NCBI GenBank assembly: GCA_937871285.1
Contig: CALMQS010000007.1
Location: 1 to 56,094, forward strand
Source of the DNA: an uncultured Sphingobacteriales bacterium
GTDB lineage: Bacteria; Bacteroidota; Bacteroidia; Chitinophagales; Chitinophagaceae
DNA: 56,094 nt
Direction: 5' to 3'
Shown in pieces: positions 35,963-44,370 of this stretch. Under the pieces are notes generated by a model. The model saw only the letters and a program-made list of their open reading frames with translations, was not told where the DNA came from and searched no databases. A program made the translations under genes and the position numbers. The first letter of the stretch is position 1, and each line of letters starts with the position of its first letter.

Positions 35963-36379
35963 ATGGATACGAATAACAATAAATTGAACAAAGAAGAAAA
36001 GGAAAATGTATTGCTGGTGCTCAATGAATTTTCACAGGAGTATAAGGTTAATGCCAAAGCAATAAGCATGCTTACAGCAAATGTAAAAGAATGCATTGCT
36101 AAAATAAACGAGTTTATTGAAGAATCAAAAAAGGAGTACAAGGGCGGTGAGGATCTTCAACAAATAGAACAGTTGAAAGAAAGGATAGATGAACTAAAAA
36201 ATTTGATCGTTACCCAGCCAACAGAGGTAAAGCAAGAGAAAAGGATTTTACTTTTCCCGGAACACGACACAAAAGAATATTACGGAACCGTTCTGCGATG
36301 GATACTATATATCATTATCGCGACTTATGGATTCTTTTTGTTGAAATATTTAATTGATCTGCTAAAGATTCAACAATGA
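35963..36379 (+). CDS. Hypothetical protein with coiled coil and C-terminal membrane helix
   Basis: 138 residues. A charged helical N-terminal half (about 1-90) with heptad-like spacing (LQQIEQLKERIDELKNLIV) is followed by a single membrane helix near the C-terminus (WILYIIIATYGFFLLKYLI). 27 nt downstream of the relaxase and in the same direction; such small tail-anchored proteins often follow relaxase genes in these elements. No family recognised. Confidence 0.7.
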   Translation: MDTNNNKLNKEEKENVLLVLNEFSQEYKVNAKAISMLTANVKECIAKINEFIEESKKEYKGGEDLQQIEQLKERIDELKNLIVTQPTEVKQEKRILLFPEHDTKEYYGTVLRWILYIIIATYGFFLLKYLIDLLKIQQ

Positions 36380-36813
36380 GAACTAACACTTACTTTGTAC
36401 CTTGGAACTAACGCTTTTTGTAAAATAACAATGAATGGCTTTTCTAAGATAGTCCATTTGCGTACACTATAGTTGTAACTAAAAAAAATGAAGTATAGAA
36501 TCCGAAATGATAGATATTGTCAAGTTCTCAATTGGAGTATTTTTGGCTATCGGCGGTTGGGTAACCAACAGCCGCGATAAAAAGTTTCGTTCCTGCTTTC
36601 ATAGTTTTAACCGATTGGATAAACTTCGATTTTATTCCCCTATATCAATAATTGCCAACTGAAATCAAGCAAAATACTTATTCTGTTTCTGTAGTTACCG
36701 TCCAAAGAATCTGTGTTCGTACAGTCCTACCTGAAGATGATAAAAGCTGCGCTGATGCTAATAACGTCAAGCCGCGCTTTCATGAAACTGATTGTTAGCG
36801 GTTCAGGCTTTTG
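36380..36813. other. 434-nt intergenic region after the mobilization genes
   Basis: No solid gene. A 51-codon frame at 36507-36662 (MIDIVKFSIGVFLAIGGWV, hydrophobic start) could be a tiny membrane peptide, but the evidence is weak. The end (GATGCTAATAACGTC through GATTGTTAGCGG, about 36755-36800) has a short inverted repeat (GCTAA/TTAGC) that superficially recalls a recombination site. It probably marks the junction between the mob module and the next segment. Confidence 0.3.
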
Positions 36814-37503
36814 TCAGTATATAAACGGTATCAACATTTTTGTGTGGTTTGCATAGTCGTCATAACCTTTGCCATATTTGCCTTTCAGATATTTGTCAAG
36901 TTTGGGTGCGTTGTAAAAAGCGAATAAACAAAAAAGAAAAATCGGAATACTCACCGCATACCAATTCCTTGTAATAATCGCATACGCTGTCACCCAAAGC
37001 ATATCGCCAAAGTAATTGATATGTCTGGAATATTTGAAGAATCCTTCAGTATAAATTCTTCCTTTGTTGTCAGGATTCTGTTTCCATTGGTTACGCAGGA
37101 TCTCTCCGCCTGTGTTCAACACACATCCGACAATAAACAGGATTATTCCAAATATGTCAATAAAGTCAATAGGTTTAGAAGTCGGCAAAGCAAATAAGGC
37201 AAACCCGACAAAATATAAAGCAAAGGCAAACGGCACACTAAAACTTTCTTCCCAGGGGATTGCTCTTTTCAGTAAAACCGTCATCATAAACGCAAATCGA
37301 AAAAATGTAATAACGCTAAATGTGAAAATGATCATTCGTCTGCCGGTAAATTCGATTGCATTGTGAATGTGTAAAGTGTTTTCAATCCAGGTTCCTCCCT
37401 CCCGGAAAAGTATCCAAAACGATAACCATAGTATTAGAATTTCAAGAACGTGAATAATCACTTTTTGAGGTATGCTTTTGCTGTGTTGTCCGTATAGCTT
37501 CAT
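36814..37503 (-). CDS. DUF1295-like / isoprenylcysteine methyltransferase-type membrane protein
   Basis: 229 residues with about six hydrophobic helices. The C-terminal part has the conserved pattern GFFKYSRHINYFGDMLWVT, then YLKGKYGKGYDDYANHTKML close to the end, matching DUF1295/ICMT-like membrane enzymes (steroid 5-alpha-reductase and methyltransferase fold). Substrate unknown. It faces opposite to the mob genes, so it is probably cargo or belongs to the segment after the element. Confidence 0.75.
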   Translation of the reverse strand: MKLYGQHSKSIPQKVIIHVLEILILWLSFWILFREGGTWIENTLHIHNAIEFTGRRMIIFTFSVITFFRFAFMMTVLLKRAIPWEESFSVPFAFALYFVGFALFALPTSKPIDFIDIFGIILFIVGCVLNTGGEILRNQWKQNPDNKGRIYTEGFFKYSRHINYFGDMLWVTAYAIITRNWYAVSIPIFLFCLFAFYNAPKLDKYLKGKYGKGYDDYANHTKMLIPFIY

Positions 37504-37692
37504 TGCAACTATCTTCTAAAGTTGTACTATGTCATTACTTGCAGAACCCTTCCTTTTGCCATATTCTACTTCGTGAATAGTAAATTTACAAAAATCGAAG
37601 TGCAAATTATACAGCATTTCGACCTTTATAATTATGAAATTCAGTTTCGGTTTAAATGACCGTCAGGGTAGCGCCGCTCCTTTTAGAGGAGA

Positions 37693-38301
37693 TCATAATG
37701 ATAACGGTCTATCGTTCTTTACACATTCACCCACATGCGTTACCTCCCTTACATCAATTAGATGCGCGGCTTCTACCAGCTTTATCAAATGGATGCATAC
37801 TGTTAGCGGGGCTGTTATAGCGGTAGTATCACTGTTCAGGGCATTCTCCACTACCTGCTCCCAGCACTGCAGCCAGTTACCGAGCGACCGGTAGCTGAAA
37901 AACTGCTGAAACACCCGGTAGGGATCACTATATTCTTTTTCAGACAGGCATCGCGGAAGCTCCTTCCACACATCAGCGCTAACATAATGGCTGCAATAGT
38001 ATTTTTTATGGAAGAGCTCTTCTTTTTTAATGGTAACCACGCTGTGCTTCTTATACCTCAAAGCATAAGCGGCTTTTATAAGCGAGCGGATGAGCTTGCT
38101 GTATAACAGCACATCGCCGGGCGGATATTCTTTGTACACGCCTGCCCCACTGGCATGGCATACCAGCTTTTTGATGAGCCTGCGAAAATGGTGCACATGC
38201 GCTTCGGCAAAGAAGTGGGCGATTACCTGGTAAGGGTCTGTAATGCATTCGCAGAGCCAGCATTGGGTTGTAAACGGGTCTTTGTGGTGTTTGGTTTTCA
38301 T
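37693..38301 (-). CDS. Uncharacterised protein, partner of the nuclease-like gene
   Basis: 202 residues, no signal peptide, no membrane helix. Rich in Cys and His (CWLCEC near residue 14-19, VHHFRRLIKKLVCH) with a helical middle (DVLLYSKLIRSLIKAAYAL) and a conserved-looking YKKHSVVTIKKEELFHKKYY segment. No family recognised. It starts 51 nt after the upstream BECR-like gene on the same strand, so the two are probably one transcript and it could be the immunity/antitoxin or a cofactor protein. The GC content is clearly higher than in the AT-rich DNA around it. The 189 nt downstream contain only a weak hairpin (GACCGT 37658, ACGGTC 37704). Confidence 0.6.
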   Translation of the reverse strand: MKTKHHKDPFTTQCWLCECITDPYQVIAHFFAEAHVHHFRRLIKKLVCHASGAGVYKEYPPGDVLLYSKLIRSLIKAAYALRYKKHSVVTIKKEELFHKKYYCSHYVSADVWKELPRCLSEKEYSDPYRVFQQFFSYRSLGNWLQCWEQVVENALNSDTTAITAPLTVCIHLIKLVEAAHLIDVREVTHVGECVKNDRPLSL

Positions 38302-38352
38302 CTTTTTATTTTTAGAGTGAGGCTTAGACAGACCTATAAGGTTTTAAAAACC

Positions 38353-38838
38353 TTACAGGGCTTGCTGTTGCGGCGGTATTACGCCGGGGAAGGCGGTGAT
38401 GATCTCCCCGCCTGTGCTGGTAATGACCGTAATGGTGGTTACGGTATTGCCCGAAGTATCGTGCCCGAGCGGCGTGCCGGTATCCAGTACCCGCTGCAGG
38501 TGAGGGCTGCACGGAACAGGCTCTGGCGGTTGCTGGCAGGCGTCTCTTATACAGGCTACAATTTGCGGTATAGGTATGGTAAACTTGCCGGTAAGCGGGT
38601 GACGCGGCACTTTGTAATAATGGCGTTCCAGTATATGCGCCAGGGCTTTGCTGCTTAGGTACGAGCCTTTGCGCAGCAGCTTTTTACGGTGCTTTACGGG
38701 CAGTTGCCATATAAGCCCCTCCTGCATTTGCTGCAGCCAGCTTTGGGTATCTGCCAGCAGGAACAGGGCTTGCAGCCATTGGGTTTCGTTAAAATGGATG
38801 TTGGCGCTTTGTGCAGGTGTGGCAACGGCGTTGTTCAT
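38353..38838 (-). CDS. Small protein resembling BECR-fold nuclease toxins
   Basis: 161 residues, no signal peptide. After a helical N-terminal half comes a pattern seen in barnase/EndoU/colicin-E5-like (BECR) toxin domains: a helix with SSKALAHILERHY (His and Arg-His), then KVPRHPLTGKFTIP, a second helix, and a run of beta strands closing with TTITVITSTGGEIITAFPG. His, Arg and the C-terminal T-A-F-P would be the catalytic candidates. The assignment rests on pattern recognition and is not certain. A long structured leader (38869-39000) precedes the ATG at 38838, and an uncharacterised partner gene follows. Confidence 0.6.
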   Translation of the reverse strand: MNNAVATPAQSANIHFNETQWLQALFLLADTQSWLQQMQEGLIWQLPVKHRKKLLRKGSYLSSKALAHILERHYYKVPRHPLTGKFTIPIPQIVACIRDACQQPPEPVPCSPHLQRVLDTGTPLGHDTSGNTVTTITVITSTGGEIITAFPGVIPPQQQAL

Positions 38839-38868
38839 AACAAAAAAGTTTTAGGCTGGCACCCGCAC

Positions 38869-39000
38869 AAAAAAGGCGTGGCGCTCAACTTACCGCTCCG
38901 AGGTACTGGTATACCCACACACGAATAAGAGAGCCCACGCCGTAACATGGGCATTCTGCTTATCATCTCGTGTGTTCAAAAATTACCAGTTTTCGGAACG
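38869..39000 (-). ncRNA. Structured leader RNA with terminator-like hairpin
   Basis: On the minus strand three stacked helices form a long hairpin: CGTTCCGA (39000-38993) with TCGGAGCG (38901-38894), ACTGGTA (38990-38984) with TACCAGT (38911-38905), and ACACACGA (38975-38968) with TCGTGTGT (38924-38917). The first helix needs a G-U pair on this strand and would be a C-A mismatch on the other, which supports minus-strand RNA. Its apical loop holds a smaller hairpin GCCCATG/CGTGGGC (38952-38946, 38939-38933). A fifth element, GGCGTGG-GCTC (38941-38931), can pair with GAGC-G-CCACGCC (38886-38875), followed at once by six T (38874-38869): a terminator that competes with the small hairpin and forms a pseudoknot with the long one. 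It ends 30 nt before the nuclease-like gene. Confidence 0.6.
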
Positions 39001-39082
39001 AGATTCAAAGCGAATTGCTTCAAATAATTTTATGAAGTAATCGCGAAAATATTATTTCAAAATAAAGATAAGTAATTATTTT

Positions 39083-39116
39083 AATTCACGGTCATTTATA
39101 ACCGTGAATTTTTTTT
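39083..39116 (+). promoter_or_regulatory. Perfect 10-bp inverted repeat: XRE operator or terminator
   Basis: AATTCACGGT (39083-39092) and ACCGTGAATT (39101-39110) are separated by 8 nt and followed by a T-run on the plus strand. As a hairpin it looks like an intrinsic terminator, but no gene ends upstream of it on that strand. It lies between the XRE regulator gene and the divergent leader RNA, where an operator would be expected. Both readings are possible. Confidence 0.6.
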
Positions 39117-39152
39117 AAAATAGTTGAACCTTGATTTACAAATTGGGAGGGA

Positions 39153-39395
39153 ATGGATAAAAATAGTATAGAGTTAATGAAGAATGCTTTTGGTAAAAAC
39201 TTGCAAAGAATAAGAACCACTAAGCGCAAATCATTGTTGGAGCTGTCATATAACTGCTCCATAGACGAAAGTAAAATCTCAAAAATTGAACATGGAAAAT
39301 TTGACATTAAAATGTCAACGATATTTGAATTAGCAAGAGGCTTGGAAATACATCCTAAAAAGCTGCTGGATTTTGAGTTTGATTTCGAGGATTGA
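39153..39395 (+). CDS. XRE-family transcriptional regulator
   Basis: 80 residues, a single HTH_3 domain: GKNLQRIRTTKRKSLLELSY, NCSIDESKISKIEHGKFDIK, TIFELARGLEIHPKKLLDF. This is the small XRE type that controls toxin-antitoxin or mobile-element genes. The ATG at 39153 has GGGAGG very close upstream. It is divergent from the leader RNA/nuclease-like operon, with an inverted repeat in between, and probably regulates that operon and itself. Confidence 0.9.
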   Translation: MDKNSIELMKNAFGKNLQRIRTTKRKSLLELSYNCSIDESKISKIEHGKFDIKMSTIFELARGLEIHPKKLLDFEFDFED

Positions 39396-39947
39396 ATTTT
39401 ATATTGTAAAAGGGTAAATATTGGCGATTATTCTTGTCTATACAGTAATTTATTTCATTCGCTATCCTGAGATAAAATCAATAGAGCACTCTACATTCAG
39501 CAATAGACCTAATGGATAACCAGAGGTTTCAATAATTGCCAATTTCGGTTTCATTTAAAATAAAATAATCTTCTATTAATATTGGCTTACCTGTTGTTCT
39601 TGAAAAAAAAGTCAATGAGTTCATTCAAGACACTAGTTAGATCCGGTGTTACATTCAATTATGACCACAGGATTTTATTTACAAAATCAATATCAATCGG
39701 CGGGTGTTTGTCCTGTCTGGTTTATTGTTCTTTTAATTGTATTGCATACAATAGATACCGATCAAGTAATTTTAAGTGCAAATGAGAATTATTGAGATGC
39801 CATTGGTCATATTGTTACACAAAGGAACATAAGGTGTAACGGAAACGGACATGCACAGCATCGTCATAAAAGATATATAATTGATTATTAATTACTTATC
39901 ATGTTGGCATAGTATGTGGCTGAAGTCCTCAGAGAATTTGAATATAT
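39396..39947. other. 552-nt AT-rich intergenic region
   Basis: I see no supported gene, RNA or repeat. A 67-codon frame at 39582-39785 has an erratic composition and no recognisable signal, and I consider it chance. The region separates the XRE cassette from the broken permease gene. Confidence 0.5.
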
Positions 39948-42347
39948 ATGTTTAAAAATTATTTCAAGGTAGCTTTCAGGGTGTTTAACAGGAACCGACT
40001 GATCACGTTTATTAATGTTTTTGGACTTGGTTTAGCTATGACCGTGGGAATGATGGTAATGATCAGGATGCAGGAGGATATGTCGTACGATAATTTTCAC
40101 CCGCAATCCGGGAGCATTTTAAGGATCATCAGTGCTTATTACAAAAAATCCGGGTAGCAGTGGCGAATGGCTACAACATCTTTGCCGCTCAGACAACAGA
40201 TCGAAGGTAATTTTAAAAACGTCCAGGCGGTAGCGAATGTCTATCCCGCATTGAGTGGCAAAATAAAAGTGGACGGTAAAGAATTTTACCTGAACGGAGC
40301 TTTCACAGAGCCTTCTTTTTTCGACATATTTGGATTTACATTTCACTCCGGCAATCCCTCAACAGCGCTAAAAGAACCCAATACCATAGTCATATCCCAA
40401 ACGGCTGCAAAAAAATATTTTGGAAATGAAAACCCACTTGGAAAATTACTTATGCTTGAGACCGGGGAGAATTTTATAGTTACAGGAGTACTGAACGCCC
40501 CGCCCTCAAAAACTCATTTTAATTATGAGGCATTTGCCTCCTGGGCCAGCGTAAAGCAGATGGAAGACAGAAAGACGCTGGCTGTGAAATCCTCAGACTG
40601 GTTTGCTTTGAATGCAGCATATACTTTTGTAAAAAACACCCCTCATGGAAACAAGAGCGGGATGGATCTGCAGCTTAAAAATCTTGCCACTGCGTTAAAT
40701 AAAAATAATACTGACGGTGAGGTTACATTTACTGCTCAGGAGTTTGATAAGATCAGTCCATCGGGTGAGATGTTAGGAAATGAAATGAACGGTGTAAGCC
40801 CCTGGGGAAAGATTATTGCTGAAATAATAATTGCCGCTGTCATTTTGCTGGCAGCCTGTTTCAATTATACCAATCTTACTGTTGCCAGGGCGCTGAGCCG
40901 GGCTAAAGAAGTAGGGATCAGGAAGATCGCCGGCGCAAGGCGTGTGCATGTTTTTGTTCAATACCTTATTGAAGCAATACTGTTATCAATGTTAGCACTT
41001 TGCCTTGCATGGATATTTTTGTCCTTGATCATAAGGTATGCTCCTTTCAATGATGAATATGAATTTATTCCTTCTGCTTTCCGGTATAATAGTCCGTTTG
41101 TGATGTACACAATTGCCTTTGGATTATTTGCTGGCTTGCTGGCGGGTATTGCACCGGCATGGATGCTTTCTGCATTTACACCTTTGCGGGTAATGAAAAA
41201 CCTGACCACAGCAAAGATCATGGGTAAAGTAAGTATTCAGAAAGCGCTGATCGTTTTTCAATACAGTCTTTCGCTTTTTATTATAATTTTTCTGCTGACT
41301 TTCTACCGGCAGTTTTCTTTTATGGGTAAAGCCGACAGGGGCTTTGCTAAAGACAATATTATGGTTGTACCGCTGAATGGTTTAAAGGCTGAACGCATTA
41401 TCCAGGAAATCAACAGCATTGCTGGTATACATTCTTCCGGTGCAATGTCTGCCGAAATCTCGAAAAAATTCAGTGGAATGAGCATGCCGGCATGGACAGA
41501 CGACCCTCAAAAGGCATTAAAACTGCAATACTATTTTGCTGATCCTGGCTTCATTCCTACCATGCAATTAAAAGTACTGGCAGGCAATAATTTCCCGGCA
41601 AGCGCCACACGACCTGCAATTGAAAATATTCTTATCAATGAGCAGGCTGCTATCGGCCTGGGGTTTAAAGATTATGAAAAAGCTATTGGCCAGCTTATAA
41701 GAATAAACGACACCACCCAAATGCGGATTACCGGTATTCTGAAAAACTTTAATTATGAAGACCCCGGCCGGCCTGTATTCCCGCTTGCATTCAGGACATT
41801 GCAGGATGCATATAATTATGTATACATTTCAATTGAAAATAATGCAGACAAGCAGGCGATTGCCCTGAAAGTAGCTTCAACATTGCAAACATCTCTTCAT
41901 TGCACTCCTATACTGACCTCCTGGCTTGATGAAGATTTGAAACGTGCTAATGATCAAACAGCAACAATATCGCTGTTGGGTTATCTTGCTTTTATTGCAA
42001 CAGCCATTGCTACGCTGGGACTGTTGGGCCTGGTTACTTATACGGTACAGGTAAAACGTAAAGAAATCAGCATACGGAAAATCATCGGAGCAACTGAAAA
42101 GCAACTTGCAAGCATGTTATCCGGAAGGTTTATAAAACTGATTTTTATTGCCGGCTTTATTGCTGTTCCGATTGGTTTTATGGCGGGGCATCTTTTCCTC
42201 CAAAACTTTGTGGAAAGAACTACTGACAGCTTGCTCTCAGCATTCCTCTGTTTTGCTTTTTTGCTTTGCATTGGGTTAACCACTATTATTTCCCAAACCT
42301 TAAGGGCAGCAGCAACAAATCCCGTAAAGGACTTGCACACTGAATAG
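39948..42347 (+). pseudogene. FtsX/MacB-type ABC transporter permease interrupted by an amber codon
   Basis: A full-length permease frame of about 798 codons with one in-frame TAG at 40155-40157. The first 69 codons give the N-terminal helix (MFKNYFKVAFRVFNRNRL) and the start of the MacB periplasmic domain. After the TAG the same frame continues (QWRMATTSLPLRQQIEG) through the periplasmic domain and two FtsX blocks (ARALSRAKEVGIRKIAGARR near 40890; YTVQVKRKEISIRKIIGATE near 42040). With the stop as a point mutation it is a pseudogene; an internal ATG at 40167 would give a 726-residue protein lacking the first membrane helix. The family exports peptides, drugs or lipoproteins. No ATPase gene is adjacent. 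Confidence 0.85.
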
Positions 42348-42561
42348 TAATAAGCAGTGTTGCACTATTTCGGAAACATTCGTATTACCCCATTATACAA
42401 AATCGGGGCTTAAGCCAATACGTGTGAGTAGTAATTCCGTTTTGCTTTCATACGGTATTAATTTTTATTCGATAATTGTACCAATTCATTCTGTTTGATT
42501 TTTAATTCGGGAACAGCTACCAATTAGCTGAAAAAGAACAAATCACTTTTGAATTATCGGG

Positions 42562-42600
42562 TTTGGCAGATAAAATATTAATCGTAATATTGCAATATTA
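42562..42600 (+). promoter_or_regulatory. arsR promoter with overlapping palindromic operator
   Basis: TTTG (42562-42565), 19-nt spacer and TAATATTG (42585-42592, one mismatch to TAnnTTTG) form a promoter. Its -7 box lies within the perfect 16-bp palindrome TAATATTGCAATATTA (42585-42600). A repressor bound there would block transcription directly, which fits ArsR encoded 13 nt downstream. Confidence 0.75.
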
Positions 42601-42613
42601 AAATATAATTAAA

Positions 42614-42940
42614 GTGGGAGCAAGCAAGGCAAATCATTTTACAAACAAACAAAATCAAATAGCTACAATCGCAAAGGCATTGGGGCATCCGGCAAGAGTT
42701 GCCATTATAGAGTATCTGTTAAAAGCGAATGAATGTATTTGTAGCGATATAGTAAACGAATTGCCATTGGCGCAACCAACTGTTTCACAGCATTTGAAAG
42801 AACTTAAAAATGCAGGACTGATAAAAGGTAGCATTGAGGGCAATGCAATTTGTTATTGCATTGATGAAAAAGCGTTCAATATACTGAAAGAATATTTTGC
42901 AAAAATTATTTTGACTGTAACTGATAAAAAATGCTGTTAA
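42614..42940 (+). CDS. arsR: ArsR-family arsenic-responsive repressor
   Basis: 108 residues, GTG start (GASKANHFTNKQNQIATIAK matches the family start). Winged helix: AKALGHPARVAIIEYLLK, LPLAQPTVSQHLKELKNAGL. The metalloid-sensing region is ECICSDIV in the DNA-binding helix area, plus a C-terminal KKCC. Apo-ArsR represses the operon; As(III) bound to the cysteines releases it. The operator palindrome lies just upstream, and arsM and arsC follow in the same direction. Confidence 0.93.
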   Translation: MGASKANHFTNKQNQIATIAKALGHPARVAIIEYLLKANECICSDIVNELPLAQPTVSQHLKELKNAGLIKGSIEGNAICYCIDEKAFNILKEYFAKIILTVTDKKCC

Positions 42941-42987
42941 GCGTTTTTATTTTTCATAATTGGAATAAAACAAAACAATTAAATAAA

Positions 42988-43827
42988 ATGAATACAGATA
43001 AAGAAATCAAAGAAATGGTAAAGCAGAAGTACAGTGAAATTGCTTTACAAAACAAAGAAACCAATAAATCATCCTGCTGCGGTTCGGGCTGTTGCTCAAC
43101 AGAAGTGTATAACATTATGAGCGATGATTACAACACTTTAGATGGTTACAATCCAGATGCAGATTTGGGCTTGGGCTGCGGGCTGCCGACACAATTTGCA
43201 AAAATAAAAAAGGGCGACACCGTAATTGATTTGGGAAGCGGTGCCGGTAATGACTGCTTTATTGCGAGAAACGAAACAGGTGAAGATGGCAGGGTGATCG
43301 GTATTGATTTTACGCCTGCAATGATTGGCAAAGCAAAAGCCAACGCCCAAAAATTAGGGTTTGCAAATGTTGAGTTCAGGCACGGTGATATTGAAAATAT
43401 CCCGGTTTCTTCAAATGTTGCGGACGTAATTGTAAGTAATTGTGTTTTAAATCTTGTTCCCGACAAAGACAAAGTTTTCAAAGATATCTTTCGAGTGTTA
43501 AAACAAGGCGGCCACTTTAGTATTTCGGATGTTGTTTTAATTGGTAATCTGCCCGAAGCGCTACGTAAAGATGCTGAAATGTATGCGGGTTGCGTTGCGG
43601 GTGCAATTCAAAAAAACGATTATTTGGAGCTCATAAAAACAAACGGTTTTTCAAATATTACCATTCAAAAGGAAAAACCAATTAACGTTCCGGACGATAT
43701 TTTGAAAAATTACCTGAACGAAGAAGAACTGCAAAACTTCAAATCGGGCAGCACAGGAATTTTTAGTATTACCGTTTATGCAGAAAAATCAAAATCCTGC
43801 GGTTGTGGAACAGAATGTTGCAGTTAA
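42988..43827 (+). CDS. arsM: Arsenite S-adenosylmethyltransferase
   Basis: 279 residues from the ATG at 42988 (MNTDKEIKEMVKQKYSEIA). SAM-binding motif VIDLGSGAGNDCFIARNE, then GIDFTPAMI; conserved Cys residues in SCCGSGCCS near 30, GLGCGLP near 66, and SNCVLNLV and YAGCVAGAI, the As(III)-binding set. A Cys-rich tail (SCGCGTECCS) closes the protein. It methylates arsenite to volatile or less retained species. Second gene of the ars operon, 47 nt after arsR. Confidence 0.94.
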   Translation: MNTDKEIKEMVKQKYSEIALQNKETNKSSCCGSGCCSTEVYNIMSDDYNTLDGYNPDADLGLGCGLPTQFAKIKKGDTVIDLGSGAGNDCFIARNETGEDGRVIGIDFTPAMIGKAKANAQKLGFANVEFRHGDIENIPVSSNVADVIVSNCVLNLVPDKDKVFKDIFRVLKQGGHFSISDVVLIGNLPEALRKDAEMYAGCVAGAIQKNDYLELIKTNGFSNITIQKEKPINVPDDILKNYLNEEELQNFKSGSTGIFSITVYAEKSKSCGCGTECCS

Positions 43828-43950
43828 TCGGTTTTGGACAAAATATCGTAACCCAATTGTTATAGCTACTTCTGTAATTGTGTTGCAACTTATTTTTGGG
43901 CTTGATCCAAAATTTTGCATTATCAATATTCTTTGTCTTTTTGTTTAAAT

Positions 43951-44370
43951 ATGACACATAAAAAAATATTAGTGCTTTGCACGGGCAACAGTTGCAGAAG
44001 CCAGATTGCACAAGGTTATTTGCAATATTTTGCAGGCGACAAAGCGAAGATTTATAGTGCAGGTGTAGAAACCCATGGCGTAAACCCCAAAGCCATTGCC
44101 ACGATGCAAGAAGATGGCATTGATATTTCAAATCACACTTCTAACAATATTGATAAATATCGCAACATTGCTTTTGACTTTGTCATTACAGTTTGCGACA
44201 ACGCTAAGGAACGCTGTCCTTTCTTTCCCACAACTGCAAAAAAGTTTCATCAAAATTTTCCAGACCCGACAAAAGCAACGGGCTCTGGCGAAGAAGTTAT
44301 GCAACAGTTTCGACAGGTACGGCGGCAAATAAAAGACTATTGTAGGCAGTTTGTAATGGAAAATTTGTAA
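43951..44370 (+). CDS. arsC: Arsenate reductase, low-molecular-weight phosphatase type
   Basis: 139 residues. The ATG at 43951 gives MTHKKILVLCTGNSCRSQIA, with the C-X5-R phosphatase-like loop (Cys10 to Arg16) that attacks arsenate. Further Cys in VITVCDNAKERCP provides the disulfide relay of the thioredoxin-linked class, and NFPDPTKATGS is the general-acid Asp loop. It converts As(V) to As(III), which ArsM next door can methylate. No ArsB or Acr3 pump follows. Confidence 0.93.
   Translation: MTHKKILVLCTGNSCRSQIAQGYLQYFAGDKAKIYSAGVETHGVNPKAIATMQEDGIDISNHTSNNIDKYRNIAFDFVITVCDNAKERCPFFPTTAKKFHQNFPDPTKATGSGEEVMQQFRQVRRQIKDYCRQFVMENL

Noticed and set aside
36507..36662. 51-codon hydrophobic peptide gene
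   Set aside because: Hydrophobic start but no conserved motif, no clear promoter, and the C-terminal half looks random; kept only as a remark in the gap entry.
36755..36805. Integron attC-like site near the end of the DUF1295-like gene
   Set aside because: The GCTAA/TTAGC ends and a GTTAGC-like core recall attC, but the core sequences do not fit GTTRRRY/RYYYAAC, the spacing is too short for a folded attC, and no integron integrase or cassette array is present.
37920..37930. Downstream att copy of the tRNA-Lys 3' end
   Set aside because: Only GGGATCAC is shared, inside a coding gene; too short to be an attachment site.
38869..39000. Retron msr-msd RNA or diversity-generating retroelement
   Set aside because: The leader has nested inverted repeats, but there is no reverse transcriptase gene nearby and no template/variable repeat pair.
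39582..39785. 67-codon open frame as a small gene
   Set aside because: Erratic composition (runs of Ser, Cys, Arg, Tyr), no ribosome binding site, no signal or domain, in AT-rich intergenic DNA where such frames arise by chance.
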